DNA from: Candidatus Colimorpha pelethequi
GTDB lineage: Bacteria; Bacteroidota; Bacteroidia; Bacteroidales; P3
Length of the DNA stretch: 64,000 bases
Reading direction: 5' to 3'
Assembly: GCA_018064245.1 (NCBI GenBank)
Contig: JAGHVO010000026.1
Coordinates: forward strand, 1 to 64,000
The position numbers and the translations under genes are program-made. Under the pieces are notes generated by a model. The model searched no databases. It was not told the DNA's origin and worked only from the letters and a program-made list of their open reading frames with translations. Each line of letters starts with the position of its first letter. Within the stretch, counting starts at the first letter, position 1. Below, piece after piece: positions 1 through 9,371 of the stretch.

Positions 1-148
1 CTACAAAAATAAGAAATTTCGTTGAATTTCCACAATTTTTTTACGAATTTCAAACTAAAAACGCAACTTTGAAATCAACAAAACCATCGTAATTCTTTCA
101 CGCTTTCAGCATTCACACCTCACAAATCACTATTCGTCAAAATAATCC

Positions 149-179
149 CTTGTACTTTCAGCAAAAATTCGTAATTTTG
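149..179 (+). promoter_or_regulatory. Bacteroidota-type promoter for the MBL nuclease gene
   Basis: A CTTG element at 149-152 is followed after 19 bases by TAATTTTG at 172-179. This fits the known Bacteroidota sigma-70 consensus (TTTG, about 19-20 bases, TAnnTTTG). It would start transcription about 25-30 bases upstream of the ATG at 215. The first 148 bases are AT-rich with no gene I can support. Confidence 0.6.
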
Positions 180-214
180 TAATTTATTTTTAAACACATC
201 AACTCTATCATACT

Positions 215-1615
215 ATGAAACTGGAATTTATGGGTGCCGCCCAAGAAGTAACCGGCAGCAAACATTTGATTACCACAAAAAAAGGACTCAAAATACTGCT
301 CGACTGCGGCATGTATCAAGGCAAAGGATTGGAGACCGACGCAATGAACCGCGACCTCGGTTTCGACCCCAGAGAGATTGACTACGTCATTCTTTCCCAC
401 GCACACATCGACCACTCAGGCTTGATTCCCTATATCTACAAACTCGGATTCAACGGAACCGTGCTTTGCACTCCCGCCACCCGCGACCTCTGCGCCATTA
501 TGCTTGCCGACGCCGGCCGCATCCAGGAATCCGATGTGCACACTTTCAACAAGAAACGCAAAGCCAACGGCGAAGAGCCCGTGGAACCCATCTACACCCT
601 CGATGACGCCCAAGCATGTATGAGCTGTTTCATCAGTGTGCCCTACCACAAGAAATTCAACATCGAAGGCGAACTCACCGTAGAATTCTTCGACGCAGGC
701 CACATCCTCGGCAGCAGCTGCGTGAGACTGGAAATCAAGGAAGGACGCCGTACCATCAAGCTGGGCTTCACCGGCGACATCGGACGTTACGACAAGCATA
801 TCCTCAAAGACCCAGAGCCATTCCCCCAGGTTGATTACCTCATCATGGAATCCACCTACGGCGACCGTCTGCACACCACCCTAGACACCGCCGAGCAAGA
901 ACTGCTCATGGCCGTGCTGGACACCTGCACCAAGAAAAAGGGCAAACTCATCATCCCCTCTTTCGCCATCGGCCGCGCACAGGAAATCATCTACGCCCTC
1001 GACCGTTTGGAACACTCCAAGTTGTTGCCAGACATCGACGTCTTTGTGGATAGTCCGTTGAGCATCTCCGCCACCAACATCATGCGACTCCATTCCGAAT
1101 GCTTTAACGACGACATTTCGGAATACATGAAGACCGACCCCGACCCATTCGGGTTCAACCGTCTGCAATATATCCAGTCCGTCGAGGCATCCAAGGCCCT
1201 CAACGTACGCCACAAACCCTGCGTCATCATCTCCGCATCGGGCATGATGGAGGCAGGCCGCGTAAAGCACCACATCGCCAACCATATCGAGAACCCCGCA
1301 ACCACCATTCTCTGCGTGGGTTACTGCGAACCCAAGACCCTCGGCGCCAAGATTATGCGTGGCGACAAGAGCGTTTCCATCTTCGGACACCCCCACACCG
1401 TGCGTGCCGAGTTGCGTCGCATCGAGTCACTCTCCGGCCATGGCGACTACAGCGAGATGATGCGATACATCAGCTGTCAGAACAAAAGCAAGATCAAACA
1501 CCTCTTCCTTGTTCACGGCGAAGCCGAGACACAAGAGCATTTCAAACAGACCCTCGAAAGCGAAGGATACAAGAACATCTCCATCCCCACCTTCCGCGAA
1601 GCCGTGGAGCTGTGA
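215..1615 (+). CDS. MBL-fold beta-CASP ribonuclease (CPSF73/YSH1-like)
   Basis: A 466-residue metallo-beta-lactamase-fold hydrolase of the beta-CASP branch, known to cut RNA with two zinc ions in the cytoplasm. The zinc-binding signature HAHIDH is at residues 62-67. A FTGDIG segment supplies the later metal aspartate. The beta-CASP stretch IIPSFAIGRAQE follows near residue 245. The C-terminal RMMBL part carries LSGHGDYSEM near residue 405. Length and domain order are as expected for stand-alone bacterial and archaeal members. The ATG at 215 is the first in frame and sits behind a good promoter. The next gene (cstA) begins 85 bases after the stop. RNA substrate and exact role (mRNA decay or maturation) are inferred from the family only. 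Confidence 0.85.
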   Translation: MKLEFMGAAQEVTGSKHLITTKKGLKILLDCGMYQGKGLETDAMNRDLGFDPREIDYVILSHAHIDHSGLIPYIYKLGFNGTVLCTPATRDLCAIMLADAGRIQESDVHTFNKKRKANGEEPVEPIYTLDDAQACMSCFISVPYHKKFNIEGELTVEFFDAGHILGSSCVRLEIKEGRRTIKLGFTGDIGRYDKHILKDPEPFPQVDYLIMESTYGDRLHTTLDTAEQELLMAVLDTCTKKKGKLIIPSFAIGRAQEIIYALDRLEHSKLLPDIDVFVDSPLSISATNIMRLHSECFNDDISEYMKTDPDPFGFNRLQYIQSVEASKALNVRHKPCVIISASGMMEAGRVKHHIANHIENPATTILCVGYCEPKTLGAKIMRGDKSVSIFGHPHTVRAELRRIESLSGHGDYSEMMRYISCQNKSKIKHLFLVHGEAETQEHFKQTLESEGYKNISIPTFREAVEL

Positions 1616-1700
1616 TCGGTGGCTAAAGTAATGTTGATTTGTTGAACTGTTAATTTGAAGATTTGACAAACTCTTAACTCATAATTCTTAACTCTAAACC

Positions 1701-3251
1701 ATGATATCCTTCATCATTGCCATCATATTGCTGCTCTTGGGATACTTCATCTATTCCAAGATCATCGAACGCCTTGTGAAAATCGACCCCGACCGCGTCA
1801 CTCCTGCCGTATCGATGGCCGACGGCGTCGATTACGTTCCCATGAAGCCTTGGCGCATCTTCCTCATCCAGTTCCTGAACATTGCAGGCGTTGGTCCCAT
1901 CTGTGGCGCCATTATGGGAGCCCAGTTCGGCTCCGCCTCGTTTCTCTGGATTGTCTTCGGCAGCATTTTCGCTGGTGCCGTCCACGACTTTATCGCCGCC
2001 TTCATCTCGCTGCGCCACAAAGGCTGTTCGCTACCCGAAATCCACGGCCGCTATATGGGACATGGCGCCCGCGACTTCATGCGTGGTTTCACCATCGTGC
2101 TGATGATTTTGGTAGGAGCCGTGTTTGTGAACACCCCCGCCGTGTTGCTCAACGCCAACTTCACGCCCGACTGGAACATCTTCATCTGGGTTATCATCAT
2201 CTTCGCCTACTACCTCATTGCCACCTTGCTGCCCATCGACAAGCTCATCGGCCGCATCTACCCTGTCTTTGGATTCCTGTTGCTGGGCATGGCTGTAGCC
2301 ATTCTCGTGGCACTCTTCTCCCACTGGGGCTCCACCTCACAGTACATTCCCGAAGTGTGGAACGGACTCCACAACGACCATCCCGACGCCGTCCACAACC
2401 CCATATTCCCGATGATGTTCATCAGCATAGCCTGCGGCGCCATCAGTGGTTTCCACGCCACCCAGTCTCCCTTGATGGCACGTTGTATGGTCAATGAACG
2501 ACAGACCCGCCCCATCTTCTACGGTGCCATGATCACCGAAGGTATCGTAGCGCTCATCTGGGCAGCAGCTGCCACTTATTTCTTCCACGAGCCCCTGCTC
2601 GCCGCCGAATCGGCAGGCAAAGGCGGTCCCGCCATGGTTGGCATCATCGCCAACCACTGGTTCACACCTGTAGTGGCGACCATCACCATCTTAGGCGTCA
2701 TCAGTGCCGCCGTCACCTCGGGCGACACAGCGCTGCGTTCCGCCCGACTCATCGTTGCCGACTTTATGAAGATTGACCAAAAGCCCATCTCAAAACGACT
2801 GCTGGTAGCCGTTCCAATCTTCGTCATCACGGCAGGCGTATTGGTTTACAGTCTGATGGACGCAAAAGGCTTCGACCTCATCTGGCGTTACTTCGCCTGG
2901 GCGAACCAAGTCCTCGCCACCGTAACTCTTTGGGCGATATCAGTTTTCCTGGTATGGAAAGGCAAGCACTACTGGTTCACCATCATTCCCGCCATTTTCA
3001 TGACCATGGTCACGGGATGTTTCCTTTTCGTGGCAGAGAAAGAAGGACTGGGTTCCCTCCTGCCCCGCTGGCTCGGCTATAGCATCGGAGGTCTCATCAC
3101 CATTGCCGCCACAGCCCGATTCTTCTACTGGGAAAAGCACCGCAGTCCCAAGCTCATCAAGGACGGCGACGAAGAAATTGACTACTTCGACAAAGAGGCG
3201 ATGGCAAAAAAATATGCCGAACAGGCAACAAAAAACGAAAATTTGCGTTAA
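1701..3251 (+). CDS. cstA: Carbon starvation protein CstA family transporter
   Basis: A 516-residue polytopic inner-membrane protein of the CstA family, which in E. coli takes up peptides and pyruvate during carbon shortage. Family features visible are FLIQFLNIAGVGPICGAI near residues 54-71, the GAVHDF segment, and many hydrophobic helices. The chain is shorter than E. coli CstA (about 700 residues), as is usual for Bacteroidota members. It ends in a charged cytoplasmic tail. The start at 1701 is the first ATG in frame after a spacer of low-complexity intergenic repeat. It shares strand and close spacing with the upstream nuclease and the downstream secreted protein, so co-transcription is possible. 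Substrate is inferred from the family, not visible in the sequence. Confidence 0.88.
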   Translation: MISFIIAIILLLLGYFIYSKIIERLVKIDPDRVTPAVSMADGVDYVPMKPWRIFLIQFLNIAGVGPICGAIMGAQFGSASFLWIVFGSIFAGAVHDFIAAFISLRHKGCSLPEIHGRYMGHGARDFMRGFTIVLMILVGAVFVNTPAVLLNANFTPDWNIFIWVIIIFAYYLIATLLPIDKLIGRIYPVFGFLLLGMAVAILVALFSHWGSTSQYIPEVWNGLHNDHPDAVHNPIFPMMFISIACGAISGFHATQSPLMARCMVNERQTRPIFYGAMITEGIVALIWAAAATYFFHEPLLAAESAGKGGPAMVGIIANHWFTPVVATITILGVISAAVTSGDTALRSARLIVADFMKIDQKPISKRLLVAVPIFVITAGVLVYSLMDAKGFDLIWRYFAWANQVLATVTLWAISVFLVWKGKHYWFTIIPAIFMTMVTGCFLFVAEKEGLGSLLPRWLGYSIGGLITIAATARFFYWEKHRSPKLIKDGDEEIDYFDKEAMAKKYAEQATKNENLR

Positions 3252-3275
3252 AAGATAAATATCAATAGTATTTCT

Positions 3276-4106
3276 ATGAAAAAATATTTCGCACTCGCAC
3301 TGACATTATTAGTAATTGGAAGCGCATTGGCAGGCAATAACGGCCGCAAAAACTCCCGCACCGAAGTGGGCATCAACGGCAACGCATTGTATTATCTTGA
3401 ATACACTTACGACCTCAGAGGGGGCAAGGACAACGGTCGCCGCCTCGTGCGCGTTGATTCCGTAACCTTCGACAAGCGCGGCAACTTCCAAGACCGCTAT
3501 CGTCGTGAGGAAGGTGGCAAATACACCTGGTTCTCCTACTATTTTGACGTCAATGGCTACAATTTGGGTTGGAACGAATACAACGCCAAGAATGTCCTCA
3601 CCGCACGCACTGCCTATCTCAACGACAAGAACGGCAACTGCATCGAGCGGACCAACTTCATCAGCAACCAGATGACCAAGCAGGAGACCTCCCGCTACGA
3701 GAACAACCGCCTTGTCGAGGAGCAGAGCTACGACAACCAGGGCAACATGACCGAGAAGCGCGTCTATAAATACGACAACGCCGGCAACAACACCGAGTTG
3801 GAATTCTACGACCGTGAAGGCAACCTGCGTCAGCACTACCTCTACAAATACGACAACCGTGGCAACCGCATCGAATGGCGCTTCTACGATGCCGACGAAT
3901 TCCTCGTAGCCCTCACCACCTACTACTACGACGACCACGACAACTGCATAGAGGTTTCTTCCTTCAACTACGACGAACACCTCAACTGGAAGCACAGCTA
4001 TGTTTACGAATACGACGAGGACGACAACTGGGTACGCCAGACCATCTACCGCAACGGCACCCCCTACCAAGTCATCGAACGAGAAATCGCATTTCCCGCT
4101 TATTGA
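3276..4106 (+). CDS. Secreted tyrosine/aspartate-rich repeat protein (YD-like)
   Basis: A 276-residue exported protein. The first 20 residues (MKKYFALALTLLVIGSALAG) form a clear signal peptide. The mature part is built from short repeats of the type YKYDNAGN / YKYDNRGN / YEYDEDDN, each about 20-25 residues. These resemble the YD repeats of RHS proteins but are too few for a closed RHS barrel. The gene starts 24 bases after cstA and may be read with it. The similarity in style to the 1396-residue RHS protein at 42.4 kb is notable, but I see no shared domain beyond the repeat. Function unknown; a surface or periplasmic beta-rich protein is my inference. Confidence 0.75.
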   Translation: MKKYFALALTLLVIGSALAGNNGRKNSRTEVGINGNALYYLEYTYDLRGGKDNGRRLVRVDSVTFDKRGNFQDRYRREEGGKYTWFSYYFDVNGYNLGWNEYNAKNVLTARTAYLNDKNGNCIERTNFISNQMTKQETSRYENNRLVEEQSYDNQGNMTEKRVYKYDNAGNNTELEFYDREGNLRQHYLYKYDNRGNRIEWRFYDADEFLVALTTYYYDDHDNCIEVSSFNYDEHLNWKHSYVYEYDEDDNWVRQTIYRNGTPYQVIEREIAFPAY

Positions 4107-4860
4107 TTTTCTTTAGCTGATTAGCATGATATTATCGGGGCGGTCGCGGGGCGGTCGCCCCGATTGCATTATGTTTTCACAAAATCCACTCCCACTTACC
4201 CGAAGGTGCTTCTATGCGAAAAATAATCACGGTTATTATAACCACGGTTATTTTTATAAAATATCACATATTAAATTAAATGATTATCCGCAAAGGGGTG
4301 TATTTATGGCATTACGCAGAAGAAAACATGCAGGCGGGTCTTCGCACCTGTATGCTGTGACATAAACACCCTCCTTGAGTGCAAGCACTCAGATAGGGGC
4401 GTTCTTCCCACAGCAAGGCGCGCAAGCGCGCCGCCTGCAGCAGAAAATGAGGCTTCGCCGAAAAAAAACGCGCCACAAGTGGCGAGAAAATGCCTCGGAC
4501 GGTTAAAGGGTCTATAAATCATAACTCACTAATCCTCGCCCCGTGAACTGTGAATGATGAGTTTTCAAATCAACAAATCAACGTCCATACTGTCCGAGCA
4601 ATTTTCTGCAAGACTTCAGGCTGGCATTTTCTCCGTAAGGCGTTTTCGGGCGGGGTGATGCTCCTGCCATCGCTTGCGGTGGCGAACCCTTGGGGTGGAT
4701 GGGGACGAAAGCTTGCTTTCTGGCTCCACCCATCCCCAAGGGTTGGCGACTTGCCGTAGGAGCATCACGCCGCCGTTTTCTTTTTGATTAGTATCTGATG
4801 ACTTGTGACCGAAGGCTATGGATTATCACCTTTATGCGGATAATCATATTAAATTATTAC
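4107..4860. other. Non-coding, hairpin-rich stretch at the left edge of the accessory block
   Basis: No credible gene is visible in this 750-base stretch. It holds a string of perfect short hairpins: a GC-rich one at 4147-4162, GAGTG-CAAG-CACTC at 4377-4390, GGCGCG-CAAG-CGCGCC at 4417-4432, GGC-TTC-GCC at 4451-4459, and CGCCA-CAAG-TGGCG at 4471-4484. Three share a CAAG loop. Between 4294 and 4375, GGGTGTATTTATG can pair with CATAAACACCC around an inner CATGCAGG/CCTGTATG stem. A large cruciform follows (4649-4774). It could be a structured RNA, a decayed mobile element, or an intergenic repeat. GC content is visibly higher than in the genes to its right. Confidence 0.5.
4649..4774. repeat. Long imperfect inverted repeat with branched fold
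   Basis: The outer arms GGCGGGGTGATGCTCCT (4649-4665) and AGGAGCATCACGCCGCC (4758-4774) pair with one mismatch. The inner arms AACCCTTGGGG (4685-4695) and CCCCAAGGGTT (4734-4744) pair perfectly. The left side bulge 4666-4683 forms its own 7-bp stem with a CTTG loop. The apex 4707-4720 (GAAAG-CTTG-CTTTC) is another hairpin. The result is a multi-branched structure about 126 bases long. No transposase is nearby. Confidence 0.7.
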
Positions 4861-5247
4861 ATGGAGCATTGGTGCAGAAAAAGCGAGTTAAACATCTTAA
4901 TTGACGAGCAAAAGATTTCAAAAACCCAAGCCAGGTTTACGCTTGTCATGGGAAGGCGACGAATTGGGATAACATACCTAATCCGCAAAAGTCTCGAAAG
5001 GCAACCACACCTCTATCTTTTGGCAATGAATGAGGCAGAAGGGACACTTTGCAGACGATTCCAAAACCAAATCGAAATCGACATGGTAGCGCTTGAAAGC
5101 ATCAACCATCGCATCCGCATCGCAGAAACCAAAATGCAGAAAGGCAAGGTATCCATACCATTACCGCAAGACAAGGCGCGCAAAATCCAACCCCACTTCA
5201 AGCACTACCAAGTTGAATACGTCGCCCTCTCGTTGGAAGACCTGTAG
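4861..5247 (+). pseudogene. Internally deleted archaeal-type ATPase (PF01637/DUF234-like) remnant
   Basis: The 128-residue frame from ATG 4861 reads as the head and tail of a roughly 450-residue ATPase joined together. The head contains FTLVMGRRRIGITYLIRK, matching the family's Walker A stretch, but the essential lysine is isoleucine (GRRRIGITYL). It continues with YLLAMNEAEGTLCRRFQ, typical of the next helix. It then jumps straight to EIDMVALESINHRIRIAETK...YVALSLEDL, typical of the C-terminal nuclease-like DUF234 region. The whole middle of the protein is missing without loss of frame. The frame is open further upstream (to 4798), but that part looks non-coding. I regard it as dead: no nucleotide-binding lysine and no core domain. 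Confidence 0.65.
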
Positions 5248-5711
5248 CAGATAATACACAATACAAGCGAGTTACAACAAAGACCAAACTACATTTTCCA
5301 GAGCGGTCAGGATGCAGGGGCTGCAGTCAGCATACTTTTACCGACGAATGACAGCTGCGCATCTAAAAAAAAAACGGAGCATTGCCGTTCACTTTTCTGC
5401 TATCTCCACGTTAATTGTATGTAGGGATCAATCTAACATACAAGCATTACCGCTCACCTACGAGAGCGGTGTTGCCAGCACCGAAAACGAAAACATCGTA
5501 CGAAAACGAAAACTAGATATGGGGATTTGAAGGGAATTTGTTGATTTATTGACCTCGATGAGAAGATGCTGGAAGAGTATGTCGGAGTCGTCAAGCAGTT
5601 GAAGAATGGTTCCCCATCCGTATGATTGCAAAGAATGATGGGGATGTATCAGCGCTGCTCAGAGAATAAAGAAAAAGTTCGGGGATAATGTGGCATAGAA
5701 AGGAGAACACT

Positions 5712-5846
5712 ATGGAACGTACAACGTTGAAGTTTGATTATTTGATTGGGTATAAAAACGAAATAGAGTTGCTTTCAAGCGGTTTTTCATTTCGTAGGGT
5801 TCGGAGTAAAACAGGAAGAGCCATCAATACATTAAGAAACTTATGA
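5712..5846 (+). CDS. Possible 44-residue small protein
   Basis: An ATG at 5712 preceded by a good ribosome-binding site (AAAGGAGAACACT) opens a frame of 44 codons ending TGA at 5844-5846. The product is basic in its second half (FSFRRVRSKTGRAINTLRNL). I do not recognise it. It sits alone between the dead ATPase and the restriction-modification gene, in a stretch (5248-6041) where nothing else looks coding, so it may be a remnant of a larger gene. The only positive evidence is the ribosome-binding site. Confidence 0.3.
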   Translation: MERTTLKFDYLIGYKNEIELLSSGFSFRRVRSKTGRAINTLRNL

Positions 5847-6041
5847 AGAATATTCAATCTTTGAATTTGTGTACAAACAACAATCTATTAATAGTTTAGA
5901 ATTATAAAAAAAATCCATTTAACCCTGGCGAATGGCTCACATGGGGTTTATTGTGCTGGAATACAATATTATTTGGTTTTTTACGTTTATTTTTAAAAAG
6001 TAAACGCCGTAGTGCGAAACATTATAATAAAAGACATCAGT

Positions 6042-9000
6042 ATGACAAAAGACAACATAAATGAGTTGTTGAGACTCCTCAAATTTGAAAAAAACAAAAA
6101 TATTTTTTCTAAACAATACAATACAGGTGTCGAACTAAAAGTTGATGTATCTGGCAATGGATACATTGGCTACCATGAATGTGGGATTACTATTGGACGT
6201 GAGACAACATGTAATCTCCTTGAACCAGAAAGTCTTGTAGTACTTACATGTGTAGATCAATTGTTGTCCAAAGAATATAGACCCGAACATCTTGAACTAG
6301 AACCCGCTTGGAAATTAGGTCACAGCGCCAAGGGTGGTTATGCCGACATATGGATTCGCACTTTTCAAGACGGTAATTTGGAACTTCAAACGGCAGAAAA
6401 GCAGTCTTTATGTATTATTGAGTGCAAAAAATGGGATAAATATGAAGAGGCTTGGACTGATACTACAGAAGATGGGGCTCAGTTGTTCAGCTACTATCAG
6501 CAAGAGCGAGCCACAAAATTTCTTTGCTTATATACAGCGGACATTATTGACGGTGTGGTGAAGCCGAGTTATCGTCTTATCAACGTACAGGACAACAAAG
6601 AACTACTTGAATCGGACGAGACACTAAAGGGATACGGTGGTGCCAACAACAATAAAGAGCTTTTTTCTACATGGCGTGATACTTATCATTGTGAGTATGC
6701 AACACGTGGGCTTTTTGAAGACGACATTGCTCCATACGAAATAGGGAAAAACAAATATACGGTCAACGACCTTGAACCTGTCAGTAGTGACACCATTCAG
6801 AAGAAATACAATGAGTTTGCTCTCATTCTCCGTCAACATAATGTTGGCGGTCACGAGAACGCTTTCGACAAACTGGTAAACCTCTTTCTGGCCAAAGTTG
6901 TGGACGAAACCAACAATCGAGATGATTTGCAATTCTATTGGAAAGGCTCTGCCTATGATGACGCATATCGCCTACAAGACCGTCTGCAACGGCTCTACCG
7001 CGATGGTATGAAGCGTTTTCTCAATGAGGATGTAACCTATATTGAGGACAGCGAAATAGAAAAAGCATTCCGTCGCTTCCGTAACGATCCCGATGCAACC
7101 AAACGTACAATTAAAGAATATTTCCGTGCATTAAAGTTCTTTTCTGATAACGATTTTTCATTTATTAGCGTACACAACAAGCGACTCTTTGAACAAAATG
7201 CGGCTATCCTGCTTAAGGTAGTAAAAATGTTGCAGGATATCAAACTCAAAGGAACCGACCAGAACCAGCTTTTAGGAGACCTCTTTGAAGGTTTCTTGAA
7301 CAAAGGCGTGAAACAGAGCGAGGGGCAGTTCTTCACCCCCATGCCAATTGTCCGTTTCCTTGTTTCTTCATTGCCCTTGGAGCAGTTTATCCGCGACCAT
7401 GAGGAGTTGCCTTGTACAATCGACTATGCTTGTGGTGCCGGTCATTTTCTTACGGAATACGCCGTCCAAATAGAGGAGTTTGTCAAGAAGTACCGGCCGG
7501 ATATTCCCTTAAAGGAATACTACGCTCGTATTACTGGTGTTGAAAAGGAATACCGACTTTCGAAGGTGTCGAAGGTTTCGGCTTTCATGTATGGTCATGA
7601 TGAAATCAATATCATCTACTCCGATGCACTTGCCCCACATCCTGATATACGAGATGGCTCCTATGATATTCTAATTGCAAATCCGCCTTACTCCGTAAAG
7701 GGCTTCCTTGAGATGCTAACCGAGCCGCAACGCAAACAATACTCGCTTTTCTCCAACGGCCTTAACCTTGGGAAAAACAATGCTATCGAGACATTCTTTA
7801 TTGAGCGTGCAGCGCAACTGCTCCGAGCCGGTGGCGTTGCAGGTATAATACTTCCTGTTTCTGTGTTGAACAAAGATGGTATATATGCACGTGCCAGAGA
7901 GATAATCTTGCAGAAGTTCGACATTGTGTCCATTGTCGAGTTTGGCAGTGGTACTTTTGGAAAGACGGGAACCAATACGATATCATTGTTCCTGCGCCGC
8001 AAAGAAACCAATACACCTGATGCAGAACATCTTTCTGTACGTGTTGCCAGCTGGTTTGATGGACACCACGAAACAGATGAGGTTTATGATGACTCCGACC
8101 TGCTTGATGCCTACTGTGAACATTTAGGGTATTCGTTGGACGACTATCGTGCTTTCCTTTCTGGAACACTTACAGAATCGTTCATGAACCACGATACAAT
8201 TCAAGTCTATCATACAGCATTCTTTGGTAACGGACGCAATGCAATGAAAGGTATTTGCGACGAAGCTAAGGAAATTCGTTCACGTTTTGTCAGCCGTCAG
8301 CATACCCAAGTTTACAGAAGACAGGCTGAGGAGTTGCAGCGAAAAGAGGAAACTTTGGCATTCCTCCAATTTATAACAGCCATAGAACGGGAGAAGGTTT
8401 ATTATTACCTGCTGTGTGCTACCGTAACAAATCCTGTTGTGATTGTGAAATCGCCTTCCACAAATACTGAAATGAAGCAATTCCTTGGCTATGAATGGAG
8501 TGACAGCAAGGGAAGCGAAGGTATTAAATATCTCAATGTAAACGTACAGAATAACGATGAAAATGATGGTGATGATGAGGATTGTACCATACAGCAAATA
8601 CGAGGCATTGATGGGATAAGCACGCCGCTGTTCAATCCGGCAAACCTTTACGACCCGGAAAAGATAAACAGTATTATTCGTACGGTGTTTACAGGCGATG
8701 ATATAACAATACCTGACGAATTGTCATCCAACGTGGAGGTTTATTCGTTAGTTGATTTGATTGATTTCTCACGCTCCGATTTCAACAAAGAGATTAAAAC
8801 CACTCCCATTCTTTCCTATCCACAAATTGAAAGCAAATATCCATCCGAAAAATTGGGGACTATTGCACCCTATGTAACAGATAAGGTTAGCAGTAGCTCT
8901 ATTGATGTATCCACTTATGTTACTACCGCCAATATGTTACAAAACAGAGCTGGTGTAGAGCCAGCAAGTGAGCTACCCGACATTGAAAGAGTTACAGCAT

Positions 9001-9371
9001 ATAAGACTGGAGATATTCTTGTCTCAAATATCCGTCCTTATTTAAAAAAGATTTGGTTGTCCAATCGTGACGGAGGCTGCTCAAATGACGTACTTGTGTT
9101 TAGAAACAACAAACAGAAGGAGTATGATACGCAATACCTTCACACAATACTTTCGCTGGATATTTTCTTTGATTACATGATGGTGGGCAAGACCGGGCTC
9201 AAAATGCCCCGTGGTGACAAGAAAGCCATACCGGGTTTCTTGATACCCAAACCGCCAATGAATATTCAGCAGAAGATTGTTGCTGAATGTAAAATAGTCG
9301 ATGAAAGATATAAAGAAGCATCGGAGTGTTCTATCAAAAAGCAAGATATCCTTGATAAGTATTTAAAATAA
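6042..9371 (+). CDS. Single-chain restriction-modification-specificity enzyme (N6-adenine methylase)
   Basis: A predicted DNA adenine methyltransferase of 1109 residues with extra domains, acting on host DNA in the cytoplasm. Order of parts: an N-terminal region with GYADIWI (about residues 99-105) and IIECKK (about 125-130), the spacing of a PD-(D/E)XK nuclease; a helical HsdM-type N domain; methylase motif I DYACGAGHF (about 461-469); catalytic motif IV NPPY (about 547-550); and a C-terminal target-recognition region from about residue 850 that resembles an HsdS half (ending in MNIQQKIVAECKIVDERYK). Cutting, methylating and recognition are therefore probably in one chain, as in type IIG/IIL enzymes. 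I chose ATG 6042 over an upstream GTG at 6012 as the better start. The stop overlaps the next gene's ATG by one base (TAATG), implying translational coupling. AT-rich codon use contrasts with the flanking housekeeping genes. Confidence 0.85.
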   Translation: MTKDNINELLRLLKFEKNKNIFSKQYNTGVELKVDVSGNGYIGYHECGITIGRETTCNLLEPESLVVLTCVDQLLSKEYRPEHLELEPAWKLGHSAKGGYADIWIRTFQDGNLELQTAEKQSLCIIECKKWDKYEEAWTDTTEDGAQLFSYYQQERATKFLCLYTADIIDGVVKPSYRLINVQDNKELLESDETLKGYGGANNNKELFSTWRDTYHCEYATRGLFEDDIAPYEIGKNKYTVNDLEPVSSDTIQKKYNEFALILRQHNVGGHENAFDKLVNLFLAKVVDETNNRDDLQFYWKGSAYDDAYRLQDRLQRLYRDGMKRFLNEDVTYIEDSEIEKAFRRFRNDPDATKRTIKEYFRALKFFSDNDFSFISVHNKRLFEQNAAILLKVVKMLQDIKLKGTDQNQLLGDLFEGFLNKGVKQSEGQFFTPMPIVRFLVSSLPLEQFIRDHEELPCTIDYACGAGHFLTEYAVQIEEFVKKYRPDIPLKEYYARITGVEKEYRLSKVSKVSAFMYGHDEINIIYSDALAPHPDIRDGSYDILIANPPYSVKGFLEMLTEPQRKQYSLFSNGLNLGKNNAIETFFIERAAQLLRAGGVAGIILPVSVLNKDGIYARAREIILQKFDIVSIVEFGSGTFGKTGTNTISLFLRRKETNTPDAEHLSVRVASWFDGHHETDEVYDDSDLLDAYCEHLGYSLDDYRAFLSGTLTESFMNHDTIQVYHTAFFGNGRNAMKGICDEAKEIRSRFVSRQHTQVYRRQAEELQRKEETLAFLQFITAIEREKVYYYLLCATVTNPVVIVKSPSTNTEMKQFLGYEWSDSKGSEGIKYLNVNVQNNDENDGDDEDCTIQQIRGIDGISTPLFNPANLYDPEKINSIIRTVFTGDDITIPDELSSNVEVYSLVDLIDFSRSDFNKEIKTTPILSYPQIESKYPSEKLGTIAPYVTDKVSSSSIDVSTYVTTANMLQNRAGVEPASELPDIERVTAYKTGDILVSNIRPYLKKIWLSNRDGGCSNDVLVFRNNKQKEYDTQYLHTILSLDIFFDYMMVGKTGLKMPRGDKKAIPGFLIPKPPMNIQQKIVAECKIVDERYKEASECSIKKQDILDKYLK

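Noticed and set aside
3309..4070. Long open frame on the minus strand opposite the secreted repeat protein
   Set aside because: It is a valine-rich mirror of the repetitive plus-strand gene, without a start context or family similarity.
4147..4162. GC hairpin after the secreted repeat protein as a terminator
   Set aside because: The stem is good, but no T run follows on either strand.
4126..4365. Two short open frames in the hairpin-rich stretch (also 4550-4759)
   Set aside because: They run through palindromes, lack ribosome-binding sites and show no protein-like pattern.
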